Shown here: positions 7,805 to 16,082 of the stretch, in pieces
Layout of the letters: each line of letters starts with the position of its first letter
Numbering within the stretch: the stretch's first letter is position 1
Assembly: GCA_945485605.1 (NCBI GenBank)
Contig: CALYSG010000018.1
Coordinates: forward strand, 1-17,209
Direction: 5' to 3'
Length of the DNA stretch: 17,209 bases
From: an uncultured Clostridia bacterium
Lineage (GTDB): Bacteria; Bacillota; Clostridia; Oscillospirales; CAG-272
Position numbers and translations under genes: made by a program
Notes under the pieces: model-generated
What the model saw: the letters and a program-made list of their open reading frames with translations, nothing else
What the model was told of the DNA's origin: nothing
The model's database searches: none

Positions 7805-7883
7805 TACCCGGCGCGACGGGATAATATACTCAATTCCCCCTTTTTTCGAGTCGTTGTCGGCTATTGGTCTTCGATCCTGGCTC

Positions 7884-8450
7884 TTACAGCCTTGAAAGGG
7901 CGGCGACGGCGTTATCCGAGATGAGGGTGCCGTGCTCGGGGAGCAAATTGACGAGCCTATCCGGGTCGACCTCGTCGCCGAATTCCGAAATAAACGCGAC
8001 CGTGCTGTCGCTCTTTAAATTGCCGAGGATGAGCAGAAAGGCTCCGTCGTCGGTAGAATAAGCCGCAGACGTGCCGCAAAATCCCGAGCTCTCGAGCTGG
8101 CGGCATACTCTCAGCATAGGTCCCGTCCCAGGGAAGGCGAACGCCTTCTTAACCCCTGCCGAGACAGAGACTCCCTCGCCCGTGTCGTAAGGTTCGTCCG
8201 GCATCGTGCCGAGCTTTGTGACGTACATCTCACAGCCTCCCTCGCGCGAGGGGTAAATCTGTATGTAAACGCGGTCGCTCGCGGCATCAAAGCCCGTTCG
8301 GTGCTTCACCTCGTCGAGCAATGACCAGAAGGCGCGTCGCGTCTCGGTACGGCTGTAATCTACCGTGCCGCAGTCGATGTCGTATTCCTTCATGTCGCTC
8401 TCGGAGAGAGTGATCTTGAGTTTTCGGTCGTTGATTATGATAAGTTCCAT
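7884..8450 (-). CDS. mecA: Adaptor protein MecA
   Basis: MecA-family adaptors hand substrates (in Bacillus, ComK and others) to the ClpC-ClpP protease and activate ClpC. The 188-residue product opens like the family (M-E-L-I-I-I-N-D-R-K-L-K-I-T-L-S), with D-Y-S-R-T-E-T and F-W-S-L-L-D-E (about 31-47), then Y-P-S-R-E-G-G-C-E-M-Y-V-T-K (66-79), which together form the substrate-binding N-domain. The C-terminal ClpC-binding domain covers about 100-188. It is somewhat shorter than the roughly 218-residue Bacillus protein, with a short acidic linker around 81-95. ATG at 8448-8450 has GGAGG seven bases upstream. It is divergent from the helicase gene. Its targets here cannot be inferred. Confidence 0.88.
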   Translation of the reverse strand: MELIIINDRKLKITLSESDMKEYDIDCGTVDYSRTETRRAFWSLLDEVKHRTGFDAASDRVYIQIYPSREGGCEMYVTKLGTMPDEPYDTGEGVSVSAGVKKAFAFPGTGPMLRVCRQLESSGFCGTSAAYSTDDGAFLLILGNLKSDSTVAFISEFGDEVDPDRLVNLLPEHGTLISDNAVAALSRL

Positions 8451-8480
8451 GTATCTGCCTCCGTGAATGTATCTGCTATC

Positions 8481-8509
8481 ATTATAGCGTGTCGGGGCAA
8501 AAAAAGTAA
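8481..8509 (-). promoter_or_regulatory. Probable promoter of mecA
   Basis: A perfect -10 TATAAT (8481-8486, minus strand) lies 30 bases upstream of the mecA start codon. At 17 bases further upstream the best -35 is the weak TTACTT (8504-8509). A G4/C4 inverted repeat (GGGG at 8494-8497, CCCC downstream) overlaps the spacer and -35 region and may mark an operator. Confidence 0.55.
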
Positions 8510-8535
8510 CCCCTAAAATTATGGTAATTGTGAGG

Positions 8536-8564
8536 TTGACGCCTTTACCTTCCTATGATATAAT
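8536..8564 (+). promoter_or_regulatory. Promoter of the Rad3-like helicase gene
   Basis: The -35 is TTGACG (8536-8541) and the -10 is TATAAT (8559-8564) with a 17-base spacer and an extended -10 TG (TGATATAAT). The elements match those of the holA promoter almost exactly. The expected leader is about 34 bases. Confidence 0.85.
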
Positions 8565-8604
8565 ATAAAAATAAGTATTATATGACGCGGAAGGGGGAAA
8601 AGGT

Positions 8605-10974
8605 ATGAAATATTCGGACGGAAAGATTCTCGTCGGCGAATACGAGATATGCGTTTTGGCAGCGGGGATACGCGACCTTGACAGCCGTCAGAGTCCCCCG
8701 ATACCCGATTTTCATACCTTCGGTACCCTTGTTTCAGCCGATCTTTACTACTCGGGCGTTACCTTCTCTCTCTCGGTCAGCGAGGCGGCGGTCACGGTAT
8801 CTCCCGACGGGGAGAGCTTTATCCTTAACACGACCGTCAGAAAGGGCCTTCCGAAAAAGCCCGACCCGGTACTTGTCGCGCGGCTCTTCGTCGGAGGTTA
8901 TGTACGGCTCGTGCGCTCGGGGTACCTTCGTGCAAGGCTCATTCTCCGCTACACCTCGGAGCAGTCGGGAAAAGCTGAGGATTTCTGCTATCCCGTCTCG
9001 GCAGAGGAGCTTTATAACGCCGTTTGCGGGTATCTTTCACCTCTCCTTTTCAGGGCTGAATATCTCCGCGAGCGGCGAAAGGTCACGCTTCCCGCGACGG
9101 CGAAAGGGTGCCGCTTCCCCTTTTCCTCGGTCCGAGAGGGTCAGGGCGAGCTGATGAGTGCCGTATATCGCTCGGTGAAGAGCGGAAAAAGGCTTTTTGC
9201 GCAGGCTCCCACCGGGATCGGCAAGACCGTATCGACGCTTTACCCTGCGATCAGGGCGCTGGCGGAGGGAAAGTGCGAGCGGATCTTCTACCTCACGGCG
9301 AAGGCGAGCACCGGAGAAGAGGCTTTTTCGGCGGCACGGAGGCTCTTCTCCTCGGGCGCGACCTTCCGCGCCTGCGCGATCACGGCAAAGGAGAAGGTCT
9401 GCGCAAATCAGGCGGCGGCGTCAAGCGGTGCTCTGTCATCCTTCTGCAACCCCGACGAATGTCCTTACGCGAAGGGCTATTACGAAAGGTTGCCCTACGC
9501 CGTTTCCGAACTTATTTCTTCCCGCGCGGGTTACACGCAGGAGGTGATCGCACAGGCGGCGAAGAAGCACTGCGTCTGCCCATACGAGCTGTCGCTCGAT
9601 CTCTCGGAATACTGCGACCTCATAGTCTGCGATTACAACTACGCCTTCGACCCGGCGGTATATCTCAGAAGGTATTTTGAGGAAGGGATACCCGAAAACG
9701 ACTCGGTATTCCTGATCGACGAGGCGCACAACCTTCCCGACCGTGTACGGGATATGTATTCCTGCGAGCTGTCAAAAAATCGCATCGCCTCTCTCTGTGA
9801 GGCGGCAAGGGAGAGCGACAGCGAGTCGCTTTTGCCGCTCGTTTCGGACCTTGAATCACTTCTTAAAGCCTTTTTGCCGCTCCGCGAGCTCTGCCGCGAC
9901 AGTCTGAGGCAGACGAACGAGGGCGAGATGGGCTTCTATATCGATCATTCGCCGCTGCCCGGGCTCGGAGAGCAGACAGAGGCTGCGGTCCTATCGATCA
10001 ACCGTTACAGGAACAAGCTGCGCGGGCACGAGCTTTTTCCGCGCATCTCGGCGCTGCTTGCGGAACTTAAAAAATATCTTCGGATACTGAATTTCTTTGA
10101 CGGGAGGTTCGTATCATATATTGAAATAAGAGGCGGAGACACGCGAGTCCGAATATTCTGCGTCGATCCGTCGGAGCTGATCGGATCTCATCTCTCACTC
10201 GCGAGGGCGTCGGTGCTGTTCTCGGCGACTCTGACACCGACAGATTACTTCATCGAGCTGTGCGGCGGGGGAAAGGACTCGGAAACTCTCGACCTTCCCT
10301 CTCCGTTCAAAAAGGATAACCTTTGCCTTGCGGCGGTCGACAGCGTGAGCGTCAGGAGCGACGACCGCGACGAGCGGACTTACAGAAGGATCTCGACTCT
10401 TATCGCCGCAACGGTGAGTGCCTCGGCGGGAAACTATATCTGCTATTTTCCGTCATACGATTTCCTCGAAAAGACGCTTGAGGTCTTCAGAAGAAGGTAC
10501 CCGAAGGTAAAGACGGTCGTCCAGACGCGAGGTATGAGCCGAAGGGAAAGAGAGGACTTTCTCTCTGCCTTCAAAGCCGACCGCGGAGTGCTCCGCGTGG
10601 GATTTTGCGTGCTTGGCGGGAGCTTTTCGGAGGGCGTTGACCTTCCCGGCAGTCGCCTTATCGGGAGCATCGTCGTCGGCACGGGGATACCGTCGCTCTC
10701 GAACGAGCGCAATATCCTTGCCGAATACTATGAGCAGAAAGAGCCGGGGAGCGGGTTCGATTACGCCTACGCCTACCCGGGCATGAACCGCGTGCTTCAG
10801 GCGGCGGGAAGGGTAATCAGGCGAGAGGACGACCGGGGGATCGTCGTTCTCATCGACGACCGCTATTCCGAGCCGGGGTATATAAGAATGTTCCCGGCGG
10901 CGTGGGAAAACATAAGATTCACGGGAGACGCGAGATCGCTCGCCGAGATCGCAAAAAGATTCGCGGCGAGATAA
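8605..10974 (+). CDS. Rad3/XPD-DinG type ATP-dependent DNA helicase with Fe-S cluster
   Basis: A 789-residue superfamily 2 helicase of the DEAD_2/Helicase_C_2 type, expected to unwind DNA 5' to 3' in repair or replication. Motifs seen: Walker A APTGIGKT (201-208); Cys266, Cys281, Cys286 and Cys325 spaced as in XPD-type 4Fe-4S domains; DEAH box (372-375) in L-I-D-E-A-H-N-L; motif III SATL (540-543); motif V G-G-S-F-S-E-G-V-D-L-P-G (671-682); motif VI QAAGRVIR (732-739). The first 160 residues correspond to the RecB/Cas4-like nuclease domain found in related clostridial proteins, but I see no D...ExK catalytic set; the matching stretch reads ILNTTVR (73-79). The domain is thus probably inactive. 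ATG follows GAAGGGGG. Neighbours are mecA (divergent) and asnS (downstream, own promoter). Confidence 0.95.
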   Translation: MKYSDGKILVGEYEICVLAAGIRDLDSRQSPPIPDFHTFGTLVSADLYYSGVTFSLSVSEAAVTVSPDGESFILNTTVRKGLPKKPDPVLVARLFVGGYVRLVRSGYLRARLILRYTSEQSGKAEDFCYPVSAEELYNAVCGYLSPLLFRAEYLRERRKVTLPATAKGCRFPFSSVREGQGELMSAVYRSVKSGKRLFAQAPTGIGKTVSTLYPAIRALAEGKCERIFYLTAKASTGEEAFSAARRLFSSGATFRACAITAKEKVCANQAAASSGALSSFCNPDECPYAKGYYERLPYAVSELISSRAGYTQEVIAQAAKKHCVCPYELSLDLSEYCDLIVCDYNYAFDPAVYLRRYFEEGIPENDSVFLIDEAHNLPDRVRDMYSCELSKNRIASLCEAARESDSESLLPLVSDLESLLKAFLPLRELCRDSLRQTNEGEMGFYIDHSPLPGLGEQTEAAVLSINRYRNKLRGHELFPRISALLAELKKYLRILNFFDGRFVSYIEIRGGDTRVRIFCVDPSELIGSHLSLARASVLFSATLTPTDYFIELCGGGKDSETLDLPSPFKKDNLCLAAVDSVSVRSDDRDERTYRRISTLIAATVSASAGNYICYFPSYDFLEKTLEVFRRRYPKVKTVVQTRGMSRREREDFLSAFKADRGVLRVGFCVLGGSFSEGVDLPGSRLIGSIVVGTGIPSLSNERNILAEYYEQKEPGSGFDYAYAYPGMNRVLQAAGRVIRREDDRGIVVLIDDRYSEPGYIRMFPAAWENIRFTGDARSLAEIAKRFAAR

Positions 10975-10980
10975 AAAGCC

Positions 10981-11009
10981 TTGCATTTTAATAAAAGGCG
11001 TGGTATAAT
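10981..11009 (+). promoter_or_regulatory. Promoter of the asnS gene cluster
   Basis: The -35 is TTGCAT (10981-10986) and the -10 is TATAAT (11004-11009) with a 17-base spacer. It begins 6 bases after the helicase stop codon and gives a leader of about 37 bases to the asnS start. No T-box-like structure could fit in so short a leader. Confidence 0.8.
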
Positions 11010-11052
11010 AATTTTTATACTAAAATCTGAGCATCGAAAGGAACGGATCAAG

Positions 11053-12447
11053 ATGGAAAGAACTCTTATAAAAAAGGTATTTTCCGAGAGCGCCTCGCTC
11101 GCCGGAAAGAGCATAACCGTAGCGGGTTGGGCAAGGACTGTCAGAGCCAGCAACGCCTTCGGCTTCATAGAGCTGAATGACGGAAGCTGCTTTAAGAATC
11201 TTCAGATAGTTTTTGAGGACTCTAAGCTCGCGAATTATAAGGAGATCGCCAAGCAGAACGTCGGATGCTCGCTTATAGTGAAGGGTGAGCTCGTGCTGAC
11301 ACCCGACGCACCGCAGCCTTGCGAGATCAAGGCGGAAAGCATCGAGGTCGAGGGCCCCTCGACGCCCGACTACCCGCTTCAGAAGAAGCGCCACAGCCCC
11401 GAATTTCTGCGCACGATCGCGCACCTTCGCCCGAGGACGAACACCTACAACGCCGTCTTCCGCGTAAGGTCGGTCGCGGCTTATGCGCTCCATAAATTCT
11501 TCAACGAGAACGGCTTCGTGTACGTCCATACGCCTCTCATCACGGGTTCTGACTGCGAGGGCGCGGGAGAAATGTTCCGCGTCACTACCCTTGACCCGAA
11601 GAACCCTCCGCTCACCGGATCGGGCGAGGTCGATTTCTCGAAGGACTTCTTCGGCAAGCACACGGGGCTTACCGTCTCGGGTCAGCTCAACGTCGAGACC
11701 TTTGCCATGGCGTTCGGAAAGGTCTATACCTTCGGTCCGACCTTCCGCGCCGAGAGATCGAATACGCAGAGACACGCGGCGGAATTCTGGATGGTCGAGC
11801 CCGAGCTCGCCTTTGCCGACCTCAACGACTATATGGACACGGCGGAGGCGATGATAAAATACGTCGTGCGTTACGTCACCGAGCAGTGCCCCGACGAGAT
11901 GGCGTTCTTCAATAAATTCATAGACAAGGGACTTTGCGAGAGACTTGACGGTCTTATGAACAGCGAATTCGCAAGGATCAGCTACACCGACGCCGTAAAG
12001 CTGCTTGCCGAATCGGGCAAGACCTTTGATTACCCCGTGTCGTGGGGCATCGACCTTCAGACCGAGCACGAGAGATTCCTCACAGAGAATATATTCGGCA
12101 AGCCGGTGTTCGTGACCGACTACCCGAAGGAGATAAAGGCTTTCTATATGCGCCAGAACGACGACGGCAAGACCGTCGCGGCGGCGGATATGCTCGTTCC
12201 GGGCGTCGGAGAGCTTATCGGAGGCTCCCAGCGTGAGGAAAGGTACGATAAGCTGATGGAGGCTATCGACCGCTTCGGACTCAAGCCGGAGGATTATTGG
12301 TGGTACACCGACCTTCGCAGGTACGGAAGCGTCAAGCACGCCGGCTACGGCCTCGGATTCGAGAGACTTATCATGTATATCACGGGAATTCAGAACATCA
12401 GAGACGTGGAGGCTTTCCCGAGAACTACCGGAAACGCCGATTTCTGA
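11053..12447 (+). CDS. asnS: Asparagine--tRNA ligase
   Basis: Class IIb aminoacyl-tRNA synthetase that charges tRNA-Asn with asparagine in the cytoplasm. The product is 464 residues, the normal bacterial length. An OB-fold anticodon-binding domain covers about 20-105. Motif 2 is around 228-250 (F-R-A-E-R-S-N-T-Q-R-H, then E-F-W-M-V-E-P-E) and motif 3 around 431-457 (G-L-G-F-E-R-L ... A-F-P-R-T). The G-S-Q-R-E-E-R stretch (391-397) is also typical of AsnRS. The start ATG at 11053 follows AAAGGA; an in-frame ATG at 10981 would overlap the promoter and is rejected. It is the first gene of a co-directional cluster, with the aminotransferase 29 bases downstream. Having a dedicated AsnRS means tRNA-Asn need not be made by transamidation. 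Confidence 0.99.
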   Translation: MERTLIKKVFSESASLAGKSITVAGWARTVRASNAFGFIELNDGSCFKNLQIVFEDSKLANYKEIAKQNVGCSLIVKGELVLTPDAPQPCEIKAESIEVEGPSTPDYPLQKKRHSPEFLRTIAHLRPRTNTYNAVFRVRSVAAYALHKFFNENGFVYVHTPLITGSDCEGAGEMFRVTTLDPKNPPLTGSGEVDFSKDFFGKHTGLTVSGQLNVETFAMAFGKVYTFGPTFRAERSNTQRHAAEFWMVEPELAFADLNDYMDTAEAMIKYVVRYVTEQCPDEMAFFNKFIDKGLCERLDGLMNSEFARISYTDAVKLLAESGKTFDYPVSWGIDLQTEHERFLTENIFGKPVFVTDYPKEIKAFYMRQNDDGKTVAAADMLVPGVGELIGGSQREERYDKLMEAIDRFGLKPEDYWWYTDLRRYGSVKHAGYGLGFERLIMYITGIQNIRDVEAFPRTTGNADF

Positions 12448-12476
12448 TCGCTCTTTACCGAAAGGAAGGCTGAGTT

Positions 12477-13763
12477 ATGCTTTTTTCGGAGCTTGACGCC
12501 AAAGAGAGGGAACGTCTCCTTCTGAGACTCAAAGAAGAGTACCGAAGTGTAAAAGAAATCGGTCTTTCGCTCGATCTGTCGCGCGGAAAGCCGGGAAAAG
12601 AGCAGCTCGACCTCTCGGATGGGCTTCTGACCGCGGTCACGCGCGGCGACGAATGTATCTCTCGCGGCACGGACTGCCGCAACTACGGGATACCTGACGG
12701 GATAAGCGAGGCTAAGGAGCTCCTCTCGGAGCTGTACTCGGTAAAAAAAGAAAGAATAATGATCGGAGGCAACTCCTCCCTTAATCTCATGTACGACGCG
12801 GCGGCGCGGGCTATGCTTTACGGCGTAGCGGGAGGTGACCGTCCGTGGGTCCGTGAGGAGGGCGGGGTCGCCTTCCTTTGTCCCGTTCCGGGGTACGACA
12901 GGCACTTTAAGATCTGCGAATCTCTCGGCATACGGATGATAAACATAAAAATGACCCCGACGGGGCCCGATATGGACGAGGTCGAGAGGATAGTTCTCGC
13001 CGATCCCTCGGTAAAGGGCATCTTCTGTTGCCCGAAATACTCGAACCCCGACGGGATAACCTACTCGGAGCAGACGGTCAGAAGGCTTGCGTCGATGGAG
13101 ACGGCGGCGAAGGATTTCCGTATCTTCTGGGACAATGCCTACGCGATCCACGACCTTTACCCGGGAGAGGGCGACGACCTTGCAGACATATTTGCCGAAG
13201 CCGACGCGGCGAAAAATCCCGACAGGGTGTTTTATTTTGCCTCGACCTCGAAAATATGCTTCCCCGGCGCGGGTGTGTCGTTTTTCGCGGCGAGCGACGC
13301 AAACCTTGCGCAGATAAAGCCGATCGCGGCGGCGCAGACTATCGGTCACGATAAGCTGAACCAGCTCCGCTTCGTGCGCTTTTTCGGTTCGGCGCAGGGC
13401 GTTCTCGAACATATGAAAAAGCATGCCGCGATCTTAAGACCGAAATTCGAAGCGGCGGAGGAGATACTTGAGCGGGAGCTCGGTACGACCGGCACGGCAA
13501 GCCGGACAAAGCCGAGAGGAGGATATTTTATTAGCCTCTACGTCACGCCGGGGTGCGCTAAAAGAGTATGCGCGCTCTGCGAAGGCGCGGGGGTAAAGCT
13601 CACGCCGGCGGGCGCGACCTACCCTTACGGCAACGATCCCGACGACAGCAACATAAGGCTTGCTCCAAGCTATCCGTCGACAGAAGATCTGAAAAAAGCG
13701 ACAGAGGTGCTCTGTCTTTGCATAAAAATCGCCTCGCTTGAGAGGCTCAATTCTGAAAAGTAA
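12477..13763 (+). CDS. Class Ic aspartate-type aminotransferase (PLP)
   Basis: A 428-residue PLP enzyme of fold type I. Seen features: S-N-P-D-G (189-193) holding the Asn that contacts the cofactor, W-D-N-A-Y (218-222) with Asp219 and Tyr222 for the pyridine ring, S-T-S-K-I (256-260) with the Schiff-base Lys259, and N-I-R-L-A-P-S (392-398) with Arg394 for the substrate carboxylate. These, and the R-G-K-P start region (36-39), fit the subgroup known as class Ic aspartate aminotransferase (Asp_aminotransf family). The substrate is inferred as aspartate/2-oxoglutarate and not proven. The start is supported by AAAGGAAGG 8 bases upstream. It lies 29 bases after asnS, so aspartate metabolism next to asparaginyl-tRNA formation is a sensible pairing, and mntP follows 15 bases later. 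Confidence 0.93.
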   Translation: MLFSELDAKERERLLLRLKEEYRSVKEIGLSLDLSRGKPGKEQLDLSDGLLTAVTRGDECISRGTDCRNYGIPDGISEAKELLSELYSVKKERIMIGGNSSLNLMYDAAARAMLYGVAGGDRPWVREEGGVAFLCPVPGYDRHFKICESLGIRMINIKMTPTGPDMDEVERIVLADPSVKGIFCCPKYSNPDGITYSEQTVRRLASMETAAKDFRIFWDNAYAIHDLYPGEGDDLADIFAEADAAKNPDRVFYFASTSKICFPGAGVSFFAASDANLAQIKPIAAAQTIGHDKLNQLRFVRFFGSAQGVLEHMKKHAAILRPKFEAAEEILERELGTTGTASRTKPRGGYFISLYVTPGCAKRVCALCEGAGVKLTPAGATYPYGNDPDDSNIRLAPSYPSTEDLKKATEVLCLCIKIASLERLNSEK

Positions 13764-13778
13764 AACAGGAAACTGCAA

Positions 13779-14453
13779 ATGGACACAGCAACAAAAATTA
13801 TCACTGTACTCCTGATAGCCGTCGGGCTGTCAATGGATGCCTTCGCGGTCTCGGTCTGCAAGGGACTCGCGATGAAGAAGATCTCATTCGGAAAAGCGGC
13901 GATCGTCGGCGGCTGGTTCGGCGGATTTCAGGCGATAATGCCCTTTTTGGGCTTCTTCCTCGGGATCCTTTTAAAGCTCATAATATCGAAGATAGTCGGA
14001 GCGGCAGGCTCGGGCGACGCGGAAAAGAACTCGGCGCTGATCGTGACCTGCATATGCTCGGCAATAGCTTTCGTGATCCTTCTCGTTATAGGTATAAATA
14101 TGATCCGCGAGGCGCTCTCGAAGAAGGAAGATGAGGCCGACGCCTCGCTCGCATTCGGACTTATGCTCCGCTTTGCCGTGGCGACGAGCATCGACGCGCT
14201 CGCGACCGGCGTGGGATATGGGCTGAATCCCGCAGAGATCGCGCTTTTTTCGGGGCTTGACGTGCTGAATATCACGCTGACCTCGCTGATGATAGGTATA
14301 ACCACCTTTACTCTCTCGGCGATAGGCGTCAAGGTCGGAAGCGTCTTCGGCAACAAATACGAAAAGAAGGCCGAATTTGTCGGCGGATGCGTGCTGATAG
14401 CCCTCGGAATAAAGCTGGTCGTCGAGTGCCTTATCGGCGTGTTCTCAAGGTAA
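13779..14453 (+). CDS. mntP: Manganese efflux pump MntP
   Basis: A 224-residue integral membrane protein of the MntP (formerly DUF204) family, which exports Mn2+. The family's two-fold repeat is visible: G-L-S-M-D-A-F-A-V-S near 16-25 and A-T-S-I-D-A-L-A-T-G-V near 134-144, each carrying the conserved Asp in the membrane. About six hydrophobic spans are present, with a charged cytoplasmic loop (K-K-E-D-E-A-D) in the middle. The length is slightly above the roughly 190 residues of E. coli MntP. ATG at 13779 lies 15 bases after the aminotransferase stop with AGGA upstream. The stop TAA overlaps the next gene's ATG (TAATG). No Mn riboswitch is seen before it, so it likely depends on the cluster promoter. 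Confidence 0.97.
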   Translation: MDTATKIITVLLIAVGLSMDAFAVSVCKGLAMKKISFGKAAIVGGWFGGFQAIMPFLGFFLGILLKLIISKIVGAAGSGDAEKNSALIVTCICSAIAFVILLVIGINMIREALSKKEDEADASLAFGLMLRFAVATSIDALATGVGYGLNPAEIALFSGLDVLNITLTSLMIGITTFTLSAIGVKVGSVFGNKYEKKAEFVGGCVLIALGIKLVVECLIGVFSR

Positions 14454-15424
14454 TGTCACAAAAGGACACCAATCCCTTTTTGTTCAGCGACACGAACAAA
14501 AGGTACTATACGTATGAATATTACCTGCGCCGCACCTTCGGAGGCAGGGTGGCGAAGCTCCCCGTGGACGGAGGCTTCACCTGCCCGAACATTGACGGCA
14601 GCTGCGGCACGGGTGGCTGTATCTACTGCTCGGGGCGCGGTTCGGGCGACTTTGCTCCTCCTCCGACGCTAAGTATAACCGATCAGCTCAGTGCGGGCAG
14701 ACGGGCGATCGCCTCAAAGTGGAAAACCGAAAAGTATATAGCATATTTTCAGGCGCATACGAACACTTACGCGCCGGTCGCCGAGCTTGAAAATAAGTTT
14801 CTCGAGGCACTTTCCTTCCCGGGCGTCGTCGGGCTGAACGTCGCGACGCGTGCGGACTGCCTCGGAAAAGACGTAGTCAGCCTGCTTTCGACGCTCGCGA
14901 AACGGACGAGCCTTACCGTCGAGCTGGGACTTCAGAGTGCCGACGACAAAACGGCAAGGCTTATAAACCGCGGGCACGATTTCAAGACCTTTACGGAGGG
15001 CTACGGCAGCCTGCGCCGCGCCGATCCGAAGATCGGGATCTGCGTGCACCTCATCTTCGGGCTTCCGGGCGAGACGCGCGAGAAGATGCTTGACAGCGTC
15101 CGCCGAGTCGCCTCCCTTCGCCCCGATCAGGTGAAGCTGCATTTGCTCTACGTGATAAAAGGCACTCGCCTCGGGGATATGTACGAGAGAGGCGAGTACG
15201 CTCCGATGGAGCGCGAGGATTATATCGACACGGTTGCAGAGGCACTGACTCTTCTCCCGCGGGAAACGGTCATAGCAAGACTGACCGGCGACGGCGCGCC
15301 CGATACGCTCCTCGCTCCGCTCTGGAGCCGAAAAAAGACCTGCATCGTCAACGATATAGACAAGACGCTCTACGCAAAAAACCTTTGGCAGGGGAAAAAG
15401 GCTGATGTGCGTTCAGATATGTGA
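14453..15424 (+). CDS. TIGR01212/YhcC-type radical SAM protein
   Basis: A 323-residue radical SAM protein. The cluster-binding motif is the family's CX11CX2C: Cys44 (G-F-T-C-P-N), Cys56 and Cys59 (G-G-C-I-Y-C), followed by typical radical SAM features such as V-E-L-G-L-Q-S near 165-171 (the strand after SAM binding) and I-F-G-L-P-G-E-T near 201-208. Members of this family, including E. coli YhcC, have no firmly known reaction, so no activity is claimed. An extra Cys51 lies inside the motif. The start is taken as the ATG of TAATG, sharing one base with the mntP stop; an in-frame ATG at 14387 lies well inside mntP. The overlap suggests translational coupling. Confidence 0.92.
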   Translation: MSQKDTNPFLFSDTNKRYYTYEYYLRRTFGGRVAKLPVDGGFTCPNIDGSCGTGGCIYCSGRGSGDFAPPPTLSITDQLSAGRRAIASKWKTEKYIAYFQAHTNTYAPVAELENKFLEALSFPGVVGLNVATRADCLGKDVVSLLSTLAKRTSLTVELGLQSADDKTARLINRGHDFKTFTEGYGSLRRADPKIGICVHLIFGLPGETREKMLDSVRRVASLRPDQVKLHLLYVIKGTRLGDMYERGEYAPMEREDYIDTVAEALTLLPRETVIARLTGDGAPDTLLAPLWSRKKTCIVNDIDKTLYAKNLWQGKKADVRSDM

Positions 15425-15445
15425 GAGCAGACTCGTAAAATCGCC

Positions 15446-15467
15446 TTAAATTGCAGGGGTAATTTAA
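15446..15467. repeat. AT-rich inverted repeat before the glycosylase gene
   Basis: TTAAATT (15446-15452) and AATTTAA (15461-15467) are perfect arms around an 8-base loop (GCAGGGGT), in the 69-base gap between the radical SAM and glycosylase genes. There is no convincing promoter or terminator T-run with it. It may be an operator or RNA hairpin; the function is unknown. Confidence 0.4.
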
Positions 15468-15493
15468 ATCCTTTTGAAAGGAGAGACAAAGCA

Positions 15494-16054
15494 ATGAACG
15501 AAATGACCTGGGAAGAGCTTGAAAATGCCTGTCGGAGCTGCGAAAAGTGCCCGCTCTCGGCGACACGGACAAACTGCGTATTCGGGACCGGGAACCGACA
15601 GGCGCGGCTGATGTTCGTCGGCGAGGCGCCGGGCGAGCAGGAGGACAGGACCGGAACGCCCTTCGTCGGACGCGCCGGGCAACTGCTTGACCGCTTTCTC
15701 TTTGCCGTCGACATAAAGCGCGAGGATGTCTACATCGCGAATATCCTGAAATGCCGCCCCCCGAAGAACCGCGATCCTCTCCCGACGGAGGAGGACGCCT
15801 GCATTGACTACCTTCGCGCACAGGTAAGGCTTATAAGACCGAAAATGATCGTATGCCTCGGGCGAATCGCCGCAATGAGGCTTATTTCTCCCGACTACAA
15901 GATCACAAAACAGCACGGCGAATGGGTAGAGCGCGGGGGCTTTCTGATGACTGCGGTCTACCATCCCGCGGCGCTGCTCCGCGATCCGCGTAAGAACGAG
16001 GAAATGCTCGCCGATATGGAGAGCATAAAGGCCAAGCTCGACGAGACTTACTGA
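15494..16054 (+). CDS. udg: Family 4 uracil-DNA glycosylase
   Basis: A 186-residue Fe-S uracil-DNA glycosylase that removes uracil from DNA for base excision repair. Candidate cluster ligands are Cys16, Cys19, Cys87 and Cys103, in the family pattern. Motif A is G-E-A-P-G-E-Q-E-D (43-51) followed by G-T-P-F-V-G-R-A-G (54-62); the second active-site motif is H-P-A-A (157-160) in Y-H-P-A-A-L-L-R. These are the marks of type 4 enzymes, also called UDGa. The start ATG is well placed after AAAGGAGAG. It sits in the co-directional cluster, 69 bases after the radical SAM gene and 28 before the TIM-barrel gene. Confidence 0.95.
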   Translation: MNEMTWEELENACRSCEKCPLSATRTNCVFGTGNRQARLMFVGEAPGEQEDRTGTPFVGRAGQLLDRFLFAVDIKREDVYIANILKCRPPKNRDPLPTEEDACIDYLRAQVRLIRPKMIVCLGRIAAMRLISPDYKITKQHGEWVERGGFLMTAVYHPAALLRDPRKNEEMLADMESIKAKLDETY

Positions 16055-16082
16055 CGAAAATATTGAAAGGAAAACGAATATT

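Noticed and set aside
7807..7820. Small hairpin CCCG-GCGCGA-CGGG between mecA and holA
   Set aside because: Only four base pairs and no T-run after it on the minus strand, so it does not look like a terminator.
10981..11052. In-frame upstream extension of asnS
   Set aside because: It overlaps the asnS promoter, and the internal ATG at 11053 has the ribosome site and conserved start.
11020..12339. Open frame of 439 codons antisense to asnS
   Set aside because: It mirrors the highly conserved AsnRS gene, has no upstream ribosome site and no family features.
12390..13424. Open frame of 344 codons antisense to the aminotransferase
   Set aside because: Same reason: it opposes a well-supported PLP enzyme gene and shows only Arg-rich shadow sequence.
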